Shown here: piece by piece, positions 29,246 to 37,786 of the stretch
How positions within the stretch are numbered: position 1 is the first letter of the stretch
Layout: the number at the start of each line of letters is the position of its first letter
Assembly: GCF_000271405.2 (NCBI RefSeq)
Contig: NC_018081.1
Coordinates: 2,735,478-2,799,477, forward strand
Source: Enterococcus hirae ATCC 9790
GTDB lineage: Bacteria; Bacillota; Bacilli; Lactobacillales; Enterococcaceae
Direction: 5' to 3'
DNA: 64,000 nt
Made by a program: the position numbers and the translations under genes
The notes under the pieces: generated by a model
The model's database searches: none
What the model was told of the DNA's origin: nothing
Seen by the model: only the letters and a program-made list of their open reading frames with translations

Positions 29246-31525
29246 ATGAATGAAAGACAACTAGAACAACAACACGTGGATGAAACCATTCAGTTGATCC
29301 AGCTTGAACAAAAGCTATTAAACACTAAACAACAATCTCTTACCCAAGAGATGCAAGATTCTACGAAAGACACCGCCAGCCATAAAATCAGAGGTGGGTC
29401 TAATGAATCCTTTTATGAATCAGCTGTCGAATACCGCCAACATGAGCAAGAATTGCTTTTAAAATACCATACGCTTGAATCGCAGCAAAAAAGGCTCCAA
29501 ACGTTAACAGTTATGGAAGACAACCCTTACTTTGCCCGAATCGATTTTAAAGAAGAAACAGATGCAGAGACACTTTATCTAGGAATCGCTTCTTTAAGAG
29601 ATCTCTCTGAAGAAACAATCGTAATCGACTGGCGTGCCCCAATTGCTAACCTTTATTACGAAGGGGAAATTGGACCAGCCTTCTATGAAACAGATACTGA
29701 AAAAATCAATGTTGAATTACTGCTGAAACGTCAGTTTAAAATCTTAGACGGAAAAATTATTTCGATGGTGGATACTTCTGAAGTGATCAACGATGATTTC
29801 TTACTAGAGATCCTAGACGATGCCTCAAGTGCGCATATGAAAAATATCGTCTCTACGATCCAAAAAGCCCAAAATGCCATTATTCGTGATACAACAAGTC
29901 AAGTGATGTTGATCGAAGGAATCGCTGGTAGTGGAAAAACATCCGCTTTATTACAACGGATCGCCTTTTTACTTTATCACAATCGAAAATGGTTAGATGC
30001 CGAGAACGTTTTACTTTTTTCTCCTAATCATCTTTTCTCTGACTATATTTCGACTGTTTTGCCTTCTTTAGGTGAAAGTGGTGTACCTACGCAAACCTTC
30101 AAGTCTTATTTGGAACAGTTATTACCTGAATTTTCATTGTTAGAAGAAGAGCAACAAGAAGTTGGTTTTTTATCTGGAGACAAGGACCCGATCCAAACCT
30201 TCAAAAGCGGTCTTCAACTAATCCATCAGATTGATCGTTATATCGATCATATTACTGGTTTTGGTCCCTTGTTTAGAGATATGAAAATTAACGGTCGGAC
30301 GATTTTAGCAAAAGAATCGATCCGCAAATGGTATCAAGAAACCAATGAACTCTTACCGTTACATCAACGTCTCTCCTTGTTGCAAACAAAATTATTAAAA
30401 AAATTGGGTGGACTCCAAAAAGATGAGATGCGTCAAAAATGGGTCAAAGAATTAGCAGAAGAACAATTGCAAGACTTATATGCGAATGATCCGAATCTTG
30501 AGTATACGGAGCAAAAAGAACAGTCTTTACGGAAAAAACTAGCGAATCAAATCGTGAAGAAAAGATTTCGTCGAATCTACCGCGGAATCAATCAGTTTCA
30601 ATTTGTCAATTTGACCAAACAATACCTTCACTTTTTACAAACCGTACCTCAGGCGCTGTTGGCTAAAAATGACATTAGCGCAACGATGTGGAACGATCAT
30701 TCAGCCTTATTAAAAGAGAAGCTTCGTCAACGAGAACTACGACAAGAAGATGCAGTATTATTCTTCTTGCTGATGCGTCGCATCCATCCAGTGTCTGTGA
30801 TGCAAAAAGCTCGCTATATCTTTATCGATGAAATGCAAGATTTCGCTCCCGCTCAGGTAGCTCTTTTACAAGCGATCTATCCAAAAGCTAATCTCACTTT
30901 TTGTGGTGATCTAAATCAAAATGTTTTCGGCAATGAAACGATTACTGGCTCTTTGGATCAACTATTTAAAGACCAAGAAATCACACACTTCCAGTTAACG
31001 ACCAGCTATCGTTCAACAAAAGAGATCACGGATTTTGCGAATCATTTTCTTACTGAGGAAAATCAAGTAGAAACGACGGCTCGCAAAGGTACGCTTCCTT
31101 CTATCGTGAAAGGTTCCTCCTTAGAAGAACGATTAAATTGGTTAAAAACTACGCTTGAAACGACTCAAGAAAATACCCGTTACTGGCGTACCGCAATCAT
31201 TGGTAAAACACAGACTGAGTGTGAACAACTCTATGAACAGTTGCCCGAATACTTAAAAGATCGTGTCCAATTGATTTCTGATGAAACAGATTTTATGAAA
31301 CGACAAATCGTCCTACTACCAGCATTCTTGGCAAAAGGGCTCGAGTTTGATCGCGTTTTCTTATGGGGCATCGATGATACAAACTTTGCCACTGACCAAG
31401 ATCAATTAGTTCTTTACACCATGTGTACAAGAGCCATGCACGAACTCGTTTTAGTTACTTCTGAATCTGAAAGTCCTTTGATTGAATCCATGGACCCAGC
31501 GTTATATACCACTATCAATATATAA
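29246..31525 (+). CDS. helD: HelD-like UvrD-family helicase, RNA polymerase recycling factor
   Basis: 759-residue superfamily 1 helicase-like ATPase of the HelD family. The N-terminal antiparallel coiled coil (about 1-95, rich in Q, L, E) is the part that enters the RNA polymerase secondary channel. It continues with VIDWRAPIANLYYEG, Walker A IEGIAGSGKTSALLQR near residue 228, DEXX box FIDEMQDFAP, motif III and the C-terminal TSYRSTKEI and KGLEFDRVFLWG (motifs IV-VI). Known role of the family: ATP-driven release of stalled RNA polymerase from DNA. The start is the ATG at 29246 with AAGGAG upstream; the longer frame has no support. The gene is divergent from the metal ATPase, with TATACT (extended TGC) near 29200-29206. 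Confidence 0.9.
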   Translation: MNERQLEQQHVDETIQLIQLEQKLLNTKQQSLTQEMQDSTKDTASHKIRGGSNESFYESAVEYRQHEQELLLKYHTLESQQKRLQTLTVMEDNPYFARIDFKEETDAETLYLGIASLRDLSEETIVIDWRAPIANLYYEGEIGPAFYETDTEKINVELLLKRQFKILDGKIISMVDTSEVINDDFLLEILDDASSAHMKNIVSTIQKAQNAIIRDTTSQVMLIEGIAGSGKTSALLQRIAFLLYHNRKWLDAENVLLFSPNHLFSDYISTVLPSLGESGVPTQTFKSYLEQLLPEFSLLEEEQQEVGFLSGDKDPIQTFKSGLQLIHQIDRYIDHITGFGPLFRDMKINGRTILAKESIRKWYQETNELLPLHQRLSLLQTKLLKKLGGLQKDEMRQKWVKELAEEQLQDLYANDPNLEYTEQKEQSLRKKLANQIVKKRFRRIYRGINQFQFVNLTKQYLHFLQTVPQALLAKNDISATMWNDHSALLKEKLRQRELRQEDAVLFFLLMRRIHPVSVMQKARYIFIDEMQDFAPAQVALLQAIYPKANLTFCGDLNQNVFGNETITGSLDQLFKDQEITHFQLTTSYRSTKEITDFANHFLTEENQVETTARKGTLPSIVKGSSLEERLNWLKTTLETTQENTRYWRTAIIGKTQTECEQLYEQLPEYLKDRVQLISDETDFMKRQIVLLPAFLAKGLEFDRVFLWGIDDTNFATDQDQLVLYTMCTRAMHELVLVTSESESPLIESMDPALYTTINI

Positions 31526-31527
31526 AA

Positions 31528-31566
31528 ATAAAGGGTTGTGACAAAATTTTTGTCACAGCCCTTTAT
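31528..31566 (+). terminator. Terminator of helD
   Basis: A stem of about 17 bp (AAAGGGTTGTGACAAAA and TTTTGTCACAGCCCTTT) immediately after the stop. The A/T flanks allow it to work in both directions, ending also the convergent orphan gene. Confidence 0.9.
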
Positions 31567-31636
31567 TCTTAATAAACGGTGTTAAAGAAGTAGCTTCAAA
31601 AATAAGAAGCTAACCACTTAGTCACAACCTCGCCTT

Positions 31637-32275
31637 TTAAACAAATGATTCAGTATCTGGATACTTTAATTTAACTAATGAAATAATCATTCGCAATTCT
31701 TCTATATTTTCAGGATACTCAGGATCAAAGACTTTACTATGACGCCCAATCCCCCCGTTATCTATCAGCCGATAAATTCGATTCCAATCAATAAACTGTT
31801 CGATTGATCGGAAGTTACTGATCGGATAGCCTCCACTATCAAGGATTTCTGATAAACGAAAAGCTAGATAAGCACTGTCGATCACTTTTACTTTTTTAGA
31901 ATCATATTTTTCATTTTTTTCAATTAAGATTTTTGTTGGTTGATGTTTTAAGCTCCATTCTAACAAACGAAAGAAAGCTTCCATACGATAATTTTCTTCA
32001 AATAATCGAAAGGTTGAATCTGAACGTCTAAAAAGTAAAGGGATTAAATAATTTCTTTTGTAAATCAACATGGGGACGCGATCAACCATACATTCCAAAT
32101 AGCGATTAAGGTAACCAGTACCTACGTAATTTCCTAAACGATAACCTTCTACACCATAATGGGCATATTTTTTTGCTAATTTTGAACAGTCTGTGATATT
32201 CACAGCTAACTCTTCGATCTTTTGGTAACCGCTTAAAATACGTTCAAAAGGCTCTAAACTAATTTTTGCTTCCAT
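31637..32275 (-). CDS. Hypothetical protein, 212 residues
   Basis: Not recognised. A soluble-looking protein of 212 residues with many aromatic residues and charges, no signal peptide or membrane segment. Traits seen: EPFERILSGYQKIEELAVNI at the start, HYGVEGYRLGNYVGTGYLNRY, and DSGGYPISNFRSIEQFID. GGGGAA lies 6-7 nt before the ATG at 32275. It is transcribed alone, convergent with helD, and codon use is like the neighbours, so it seems a real lineage gene. Confidence 0.7.
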   Translation of the reverse strand: MEAKISLEPFERILSGYQKIEELAVNITDCSKLAKKYAHYGVEGYRLGNYVGTGYLNRYLECMVDRVPMLIYKRNYLIPLLFRRSDSTFRLFEENYRMEAFFRLLEWSLKHQPTKILIEKNEKYDSKKVKVIDSAYLAFRLSEILDSGGYPISNFRSIEQFIDWNRIYRLIDNGGIGRHSKVFDPEYPENIEELRMIISLVKLKYPDTESFV

Positions 32276-32449
32276 AAAATTTCCCCGCCTACATCCACAT
32301 TCCTATGTATCATTTTTCCAATAATACGTCTATATCAATAATAACACAGGACGAAACAGAATAAAAAATAAAACATACGAAAAAAAGATAAAATCAGTGA
32401 TTCGTCATAAACTACTGTTTTTTCAGAACGAATGATCTTCTTTTAAGCG

Positions 32450-32489
32450 TAAAAAAATAGTCTGAGAGACGAATCGTCCCAGACTATTA
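32450..32489 (-). terminator. Second hairpin terminator after yebC
   Basis: On the minus strand AATAGTCTG..GACGA pairs with CGTC..CAGACTATT and is followed by a T7 run. Another TGGGAC-type hairpin. Confidence 0.85.
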
Positions 32490-32499
32490 GCAGGTGTAA

Positions 32500-32567
32500 A
32501 AACGAAAAACGGATAAATCGCAAGTCGGAAGCTATCCGATGCTTTCACAACCTTCATTCGTTTTTAT
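32500..32567 (-). terminator. Long hairpin at the end of yebC
   Basis: Outer stem AAAAACGAA/TTCGTTTTT and inner stem CGGATA/TATCCG, right after the yebC stop. On the minus strand the last arm ends in TTTTT, so it acts as the first of two tandem terminators. Confidence 0.6.
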
Positions 32568-32570
32568 CGT

Positions 32571-33290
32571 TTAGTCTTCCAATGCTACATTATGGAAAAC
32601 ATGTTGAACATCTTCCAATTCTTCCAACGCATCAATCATTTTTTCAAATGTTTCTTGGTCTTCTGGTGAAAGTGTCACTTCATTTTGAGGAATCATTTGG
32701 ATCTCAGCAATTGAAAAATCAGTGATTCCTTTTTCTTTCAATGCTTCTTGGATACTGTGGAAGTCAGCAACTTCACCATAAACGATGATTTGTCCATCTT
32801 CTTCCATGACATCACGTACATCAATCTCTTTATCCATCAAATATTCAAGGATCTCATCTGCATCATCGCCAGCAAAACCAAAAATCGCTGTATTGTCGAA
32901 CATGTAAGAAACAGCTCCAGAAACACCCATATTTCCGCCGTTTTTACCAAAAGCAGCACGTACATCAGCAGCTGTACGGTTCACGTTGTTTGTTAAGGTA
33001 TCAACGATGACCATTGAGCCATTTGGTCCGAATCCCTCATAACGTAATTCAGAATAAGTTTCATCTCCCGCACCTTTTGCTTTTTCAATTGCACGGTCAA
33101 TAATATGTTTAGGTACATTATAAGTTTTCGCGCGTTCAATGACGAAACGTAGTTTTTGGTTAGCGTGTGGGTCTGGATCACCTGATTTTGCTGCTGCATA
33201 GATTTCAATCCCGAATTTTGCATAAACTCGGCTATTATTTGCATCTTTTGCGGTTTTTTTCGCTACGATGTTTGCCCATTTACGTCCCAT
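32571..33290 (-). CDS. yebC: YebC/PmpR-family transcription/translation factor
   Basis: 239-residue protein of the YebC family. The start [21 protein letters not shown], the block [18 protein letters not shown], and [28 protein letters not shown] are diagnostic; an acidic C-terminal half follows. Family knowledge: YebC-type proteins regulate transcription or, as YebC/YeeI, relieve ribosome stalling at proline stretches. It is the YeeI-like Firmicute paralogue by its MGRKW N-terminus (MGRKWNNIK type), as opposed to YrbC, MSGHSKW type. Its own promoter and double terminator make it monocistronic. Confidence 0.93.
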   Translation of the reverse strand: MGRKWANIVAKKTAKDANNSRVYAKFGIEIYAAAKSGDPDPHANQKLRFVIERAKTYNVPKHIIDRAIEKAKGAGDETYSELRYEGFGPNGSMVIVDTLTNNVNRTAADVRAAFGKNGGNMGVSGAVSYMFDNTAIFGFAGDDADEILEYLMDKEIDVRDVMEEDGQIIVYGEVADFHSIQEALKEKGITDFSIAEIQMIPQNEVTLSPEDQETFEKMIDALEELEDVQHVFHNVALED

Positions 33291-33360
33291 ATTCTCACTT
33301 CGCTTTCTAATTTTGATCGTTCATTTCTGATAGTGGTTAAGCACAAAAACGTCCTGTTCC

Positions 33361-33389
33361 ATTATACTTGTGAATCTGGATTCTGTGAA
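33361..33389 (-). promoter_or_regulatory. Promoter of yebC
   Basis: Minus-strand TTCACA (33384-33389), 17-bp spacer, perfect TATAAT (33361-33366), 70 bp from the start codon. Confidence 0.7.
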
Positions 33390-33572
33390 GTATTTTTTCT
33401 AAATCTAGTCATTTTTTAGGGAGGTGTTTCCTTGTATGATCGATTATAGTCGTCTCTTGGAATAGCTACTCAACAAGCTAGACAAAGAATTTTTTACAAA
33501 GCGACATATTCAAAATATTGAACTAAACTTTCATTCAGATTAGTCATTTCACTTTGTTCCCACCAACCAGGT

Positions 33573-34727
33573 TTATTTCGAAACATAAGGTCTTCTTCCA
33601 AAATTTTGTTCAGGTATCGCCCCACCGAGTTGATAGATTTGATCACTCCGAACCAAAAGGTGTGCCAATTCTGCTTCTTTTTTGCCGATTTTTGAGATCA
33701 AAGGTATCTCTTTCTTTTCTTTTAAAAACTGTTGTCCTGCCTTGGTGAATCCTAAAATATTCAAGTAACATTTAGCTTGTTGGTCATGGATTTCCTCATG
33801 ATGGATGTTCAATAATACGTAACAAGCTAAACGTTGGATTCTCGTCCAAGTATATCTTTTCGTCTTGACTAAAGTGACAAATTCCTCGAAAGAAGTGGCT
33901 TTCTTCGCAGCCGATTGCATTCTCACTTCAAGTCCTTCCGTCATCTGATAGATAGTTTTCAAATTGGCTAGCTCCGTAGAAAGCAAACGATAACGTAACA
34001 AGGGCCAGTAATTCGCCCATGTTTGTTGCGAACCTGCTTCGATCATCGCTGCGGTGGCAGCAGGTATAAAATTCGTTACGGAGCGTTGTTCACTGAGCGC
34101 TTTGCGAATAGCGGTCGCACTTGCGATGGAGGAACTGCTCCATTCTTCATCGTGATAACCAGCACTTTTTCTGGTAATCGGTACTAATTTCATTGGCTGG
34201 GCATACTGGGCATTTTCTTTCGCATAGCTTAACCCTAAAATGTGATTAGGAGAAGAAAAATCGAGAGCGATTTCTGGATAAAGTGTGTTGAACACTGCTG
34301 TCATCTTCTGCGGATAGCTCATTCCTTGATCAGATAAACGTTGAAATTCACGGTCAATCCTTAATTGGTTTTGCTGTACAAATTTCCCAAAAGCTTCGTA
34401 ATTAAATGTCGACTCTTCTTCTGTACCAAAACAAAGATGTGTACAGCCGAGCATCTGTAATAATCGGACAGCGCCTTTGGCAAAGTAATCTGCTGATTGC
34501 ACAGACCATTCTATCGGTAGTTCAATGACCAAATCCACTCCGTTTTGGAGGGCAGCAGTTGCTCTGGACCATTTGTCGATAATTGCAGGCTCACCACGCT
34601 GTAAAAAATTTCCACTCATCACTGCTATCACGATATCTGCGCCCGTTTGTTCACGAGCCATTTCCGCATGGTAGCGATGCCCATTATGGAAAGGATTATA
34701 TTCAACAATAATGCCACAAATTTTCAT
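33573..34727 (-). CDS. tmcAL: tRNA(Met) cytidine acetate ligase TmcAL (YlbM)
   Basis: Forms N4-acetylcytidine at the wobble base of elongator tRNA-Met from acetate and ATP. 384 residues. The nucleotidyltransferase-like motif GIIVEYNPFHNGHRYH begins at residue 4, followed by MSGNFLQRGEPAIIDKW and SSSSIASATAIRKAL, the ISSTxIR-type signature. The start is the ATG at 34727 after CGGAGG; the frame continues upstream for 54 meaningless codons through a terminator. It follows the yqeG-methyltransferase cluster as in other enterococci but is separated from it by a terminator, so it has its own promoter (weak TTGACC candidate near 34777). Confidence 0.92.
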   Translation of the reverse strand: MKICGIIVEYNPFHNGHRYHAEMAREQTGADIVIAVMSGNFLQRGEPAIIDKWSRATAALQNGVDLVIELPIEWSVQSADYFAKGAVRLLQMLGCTHLCFGTEEESTFNYEAFGKFVQQNQLRIDREFQRLSDQGMSYPQKMTAVFNTLYPEIALDFSSPNHILGLSYAKENAQYAQPMKLVPITRKSAGYHDEEWSSSSIASATAIRKALSEQRSVTNFIPAATAAMIEAGSQQTWANYWPLLRYRLLSTELANLKTIYQMTEGLEVRMQSAAKKATSFEEFVTLVKTKRYTWTRIQRLACYVLLNIHHEEIHDQQAKCYLNILGFTKAGQQFLKEKKEIPLISKIGKKEAELAHLLVRSDQIYQLGGAIPEQNFGRRPYVSK

Positions 34728-34812
34728 CGCATTTCCTCCGTTTCTTAATAGGAATAAAACAAACAGTTCATTCTTTCGGTCAATCCTAAAATGATCAATT
34801 TGGTTTTTAACT

Positions 34813-34857
34813 GTAAAAAAATAAGCAGGAGAAATCGAAAAATCGTTTCTCCTGCTT
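34813..34857 (-). terminator. Terminator after the yqeG-methyltransferase operon
   Basis: A perfect 12-bp stem AAGCAGGAGAAA / TTTCTCCTGCTT with an 11-nt loop, followed on the minus strand by ATTTTTTTACAG. Confidence 0.85.
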
Positions 34858-35101
34858 TTCAAATGACGCTTCAGCTTATTTTTAATCAAGATATTTCTAA
34901 AGTGTTTTTTCGTTTTTTAGCAGAAAAACGTCACTATTTGGCGCAGACTTTGTTGATGATTTACTCGTCTTTGCCATTATTCGTTACTTTTATACTATTA
35001 TAATACTATCTGAAACAACGCGATTCACGGCAGTTTTTTTTTGCGATTACACCTCGCGATAAGGTAATGTTTCGTATTCAACAAAAGACTTTTTTCGTGT
35101 C
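34858..35101. other. Intergenic stretch with TATAAT and a tiny frame
   Basis: About 245 bp. On the minus strand TATTATAATAG near 34997-35008 resembles a -10, and an ATG at 34977 opens 26 codons (MAKTSKSSTKSAPNSDV...) to 34897, without a ribosome binding site. It could be a small RNA or leaderless small gene ending at the terminator 34813-34857; the evidence is thin. Confidence 0.3.
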
Positions 35102-35842
35102 CTATTCCTTATATGCCACAAAAAAGAGACGTTTTGTATCTTCCTTTGGTTGTTCGTCGGTGAAATCACCAAATGCTTCTACCTTAGAAAAACCACTATT
35201 TTCTAACATTCTTAAATAATTATCCAAAGAATAAGTTTGCTCTTGATGCAGTTCGTCTTCTCGAATAAACTTACCTGCTTCTTCGGGATCTTCCACGAAG
35301 AAAGTCAAGAAATGTTCAATACTATGCTTTTCCTTACCTGGGTAGCTATCCCATAAAAAGGCAAACTGATCATTTTGATAATGGTAACTGTATTCAGGAA
35401 AAACCGTGTCGATTTGATAGATAGAATGAACATCGAATATAAAACGTCCATTTTCTTCCAACGCTTGATACACTTCGTCAAATACTTGCTGCACTTCTTG
35501 TTCATTCTTCATATAGCACAAAGAATCTGAGAAACAAGTGATTGCTTGGTATTGACCAATTTCTGACAGATCAAGCATGTTTCCTTCAACAAATTGGATT
35601 GGTGTTTCCTCTTCAAACGCACGTTGGCTAGCAATCATCAACATCTCTTCTGAAAGATCTAACCCTGTGACATGGTACCCAGCTTTAGCAAAGGCAACAG
35701 CTAGAGCACCTGTTCCGCAAGCTAATTCTAAAATATTACATGTTTCACTTGGTAAGTGTCGTTTTGAGAAATCTAACCATTGTTGATATAAGGTTTCATC
35801 CATTACCTCATCATAAACGAAAGCAAATGTTTCGTAAGCCAT
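35102..35842 (-). CDS. SAM-dependent methyltransferase
   Basis: 246-residue class I methyltransferase. Motif I is ILELACGTGALAVAFAKAG (SAM binding), followed by VTGLDLSEEMLMIA (acidic residue binding ribose), ITCFSDSLCYM, and FIFDVHSIYQ. The substrate is not evident; in Firmicutes this gene (YqeM) follows rsfS in the same operon. The ATG at 35842 lies one base after the rsfS stop, so it is translationally coupled; an upstream in-frame ATG at 35860 would overlap rsfS. Last gene of the operon. Confidence 0.9.
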   Translation of the reverse strand: MAYETFAFVYDEVMDETLYQQWLDFSKRHLPSETCNILELACGTGALAVAFAKAGYHVTGLDLSEEMLMIASQRAFEEETPIQFVEGNMLDLSEIGQYQAITCFSDSLCYMKNEQEVQQVFDEVYQALEENGRFIFDVHSIYQIDTVFPEYSYHYQNDQFAFLWDSYPGKEKHSIEHFLTFFVEDPEEAGKFIREDELHQEQTYSLDNYLRMLENSGFSKVEAFGDFTDEQPKEDTKRLFFVAYKE

Positions 35843-35843
35843 A

Positions 35844-36197
35844 TTAATCGATCCATTCATTTAGGTCAACAAGTGGTGCATCTGACCATAATTTTTCTAA
35901 ATTATAGAAACTTCTTTCTGGCGCATGGAAAACATGGATGATCAGATCTCCTAAGTCGATCAGGATCCATTTTCCGCCTTCTTTTCCTTCGATACGTTTT
36001 ACTTCGTAATTGTTTTCTTCTTCTTTTTCAATGATTTCTTCTGTAATTGCATTTAGTTGTCGTTCACTGTTTGCCGAACAAATCATGAAGTAATCTGCTA
36101 GTAAAGATACTTCTCTCACATCTAAAGCAACGATATCTTCTGCACGTTTTGAATCGGCAGCTTGCACTGCAATTTGTAGTTGTTCTTTGCTATTTAT
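35844..36197 (-). CDS. rsfS: Ribosomal silencing factor RsfS, apparent ATA start
   Basis: Binds uL14 and prevents joining of ribosomal subunits under starvation. The DUF143 core is clear: ADSKRAEDIVALDVREVSLLADYFMIC, ...KRIEGKEGGKWILIDLGDLIIHVFH, and YNLEKLW. The ORF begins formally at GTG 36167, but that has no binding site and cuts off the conserved first helix. Upstream in frame INSKEQLQIAVQAAD matches the usual MNSKE start, with codon ATA at 36195-36197 exactly 8 nt after AGGAGG. So either the gene starts at ATA (117 residues) or the start codon has mutated or been misread (G to A). In the operon between yqeK and the methyltransferase gene. Confidence 0.85.
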   Translation of the reverse strand: MNSKEQLQIAVQAADSKRAEDIVALDVREVSLLADYFMICSANSERQLNAITEEIIEKEEENNYEVKRIEGKEGGKWILIDLGDLIIHVFHAPERSFYNLEKLWSDAPLVDLNEWID

Positions 36198-36223
36198 AGT
36201 AATTTCCTCCTAATGGGTAGAGA

Positions 36224-36811
36224 TTATTTTTTAGCTACCCAATGATTATATGTTTCAATTGTTTTTGGATAAATCTGTTGTTCTTGTTCAATCAAGTGAG
36301 CTAATGTGTGCTTTGTCTCAAAAGCTACCGCTTCGTCTAAATCAAGCAACGCTATTTCACGCGCATCTTGGACTCCAGGAAACGAACGACCAGGTTCAAT
36401 ATAATCTGCTACATAGATGATTTTATCTAATAAAGACATTTCAGCCGCACCAGTGGTATGAACCCGAATGGCATGAAGGATCTCTTCATCTGTGATACCA
36501 AGCTCTCTTTCAACAAAAGAGGCGCCAACTAAACCATGCCAAATCGCATTTCCATAATGAAGAAGCGCTGGGTCATAGCCATCTCGCTTGATAACTAAAA
36601 TAAATTCATCATCAGGCCGTTCTTTCGCATAATCATGTGTCAAAGCAGCAATACTAGCTTTTTCTAATGAACAGCCGTATTTGCCGGCAAGGGCAATCGC
36701 CGTCTCTTCCACCCCAAGAACATGCTTGAAACGTCGTTCACTCATTCGCATTTGGACTTTTTGCATCAACTCTTCTCTTGAGTAAGTTGTGTATTTATTA
36801 CTATAGTCCAT
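36224..36811 (-). CDS. yqeK: HD-domain Ap4A hydrolase YqeK
   Basis: 195 residues, HD superfamily. Metal ligands are visible in RFKHVLGVEETA, LTHDYAKE (HD pair), YGNAIWHG and IHVHTTG-like IRVHTTGAAEMS. The family hydrolyses diadenosine tetraphosphate symmetrically to ADP. The start ATG at 36811 overlaps the end of nadD by 11 nt, indicating coupling; an earlier in-frame start lies inside nadD. nadD-yqeK-rsfS is the standard order in Firmicutes. Confidence 0.92.
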   Translation of the reverse strand: MDYSNKYTTYSREELMQKVQMRMSERRFKHVLGVEETAIALAGKYGCSLEKASIAALTHDYAKERPDDEFILVIKRDGYDPALLHYGNAIWHGLVGASFVERELGITDEEILHAIRVHTTGAAEMSLLDKIIYVADYIEPGRSFPGVQDAREIALLDLDEAVAFETKHTLAHLIEQEQQIYPKTIETYNHWVAKK

Positions 36812-37448
36812 CTTGATATAGCCCTTCTTTCTCGATATACTCAATGACCTTATCAGGTACTAGATAACGAACGGAACAACCTTGCTGGATCTTCTGCCGT
36901 ATTTTAGTTGAGCTGATATCAATGGTTGGCACATCGACCCAAATCACTGGGTAAGGCGTTTCGGTTGAGTAACCTGCTCGACGAATACCAACAAAATTGA
37001 CCATTGTCACTAGTTCATCGATTTTATACCATTTTGGTAGATATTCTACCATGTCGCCACCGATAATAAAATAGTAATCGGTATTAGGGTTGTTTTGTGT
37101 CAGAGCTTTCATCGTATCATAAGTATAGCTTTTGCCTTTTCGAGATAACTCGATCGGTTCAATAGCTAAAAAAGGATTATCTGCTATCGCAAGTTCAAGC
37201 ATGTTTAAGCGATGATTGGCAGCGATTGTCGTTTTTTCATCCACATGTGGTGGTTGATAAGAGGGCATTAGATAGACCTCATCCAACCCTAAATTTTTCC
37301 CTGCCTGTTCTGCCATAACTAAGTGTGCCAGGTGAACTGGATTAAAAGTACCACCTAAAATCCCCACCTGTTTGCGTTTTTCAAAAATTTGAGGCATCTC
37401 TTGAGGAAATACTTGAGATTCGACAAAAGCTTCCGCTTGCGATTTCAT
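36801..37448 (-). CDS. nadD: Nicotinate-nucleotide adenylyltransferase
   Basis: NAD synthesis: nicotinate mononucleotide + ATP to deamido-NAD. 215 residues. The nucleotidyltransferase motif GGTFNPVHLAHL and the C-terminal ISSTKIRQKI are intact; PPHV and GGDMVEYLPKW lie between. A 25-residue N-terminal extension precedes the core (MKSQAEAFVESQVFPQ), seen also in other enterococci and lactobacilli. The start ATG at 37448 follows AAGGAGTGG. Overlaps yqeK. Confidence 0.94.
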   Translation of the reverse strand: MKSQAEAFVESQVFPQEMPQIFEKRKQVGILGGTFNPVHLAHLVMAEQAGKNLGLDEVYLMPSYQPPHVDEKTTIAANHRLNMLELAIADNPFLAIEPIELSRKGKSYTYDTMKALTQNNPNTDYYFIIGGDMVEYLPKWYKIDELVTMVNFVGIRRAGYSTETPYPVIWVDVPTIDISSTKIRQKIQQGCSVRYLVPDKVIEYIEKEGLYQDGL

Positions 37449-37460
37449 ATTAACCACTCC

Positions 37461-37771
37461 TTAAATTGCGTTTACTTCTTTAGAGATACGTTGATATTTT
37501 TCCTTTGAAGAGGGTTTGTATAATACAAGAACTCGTCCAATGATTTGAACAACTTGACATCTGACTGTTTCTTCTAAAATACCAGCTACCTCTTCAGGAA
37601 TCTCATCGGTATTTTGTAATAACGTTACTTTGATTAATTCACGTTTTTCCAGCGCTTCTTCAATCTGAACCATCATGGCAGAATTGATTCCACCTTTACC
37701 AATTTGAAAAATCGGTTGTAAGTGGTGTGCCTGGCTTCGTAAAAATCTTTTTGTTTTCCTCTTAAAGTCAT
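37461..37771 (-). CDS. yhbY: YhbY-type CRM-domain ribosome assembly protein, apparent 1-nt frameshift
   Basis: Small RNA-binding protein (CRM domain, YqeI/YhbY) that associates with pre-50S particles. The core KRFLRSQAHHLQPIFQIGKGGINSAM and EALEKRELIKVTLLQN are clear. The ATG at 37771 (with AAGGAAGAAT) encodes MTLRGKQK, but the next codons run into another frame: the A run (plus-strand T5, 37748-37752) lacks one base. With six A it reads MTLRGKQKRFLRSQ and gives the family-typical 103 residues. As written, the long frame reaches back into yqeH without a start signal. Lies 15 nt after yqeH. Confidence 0.9.
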
Positions 37772-37786
37772 ATTCTTCCTTCTTCC

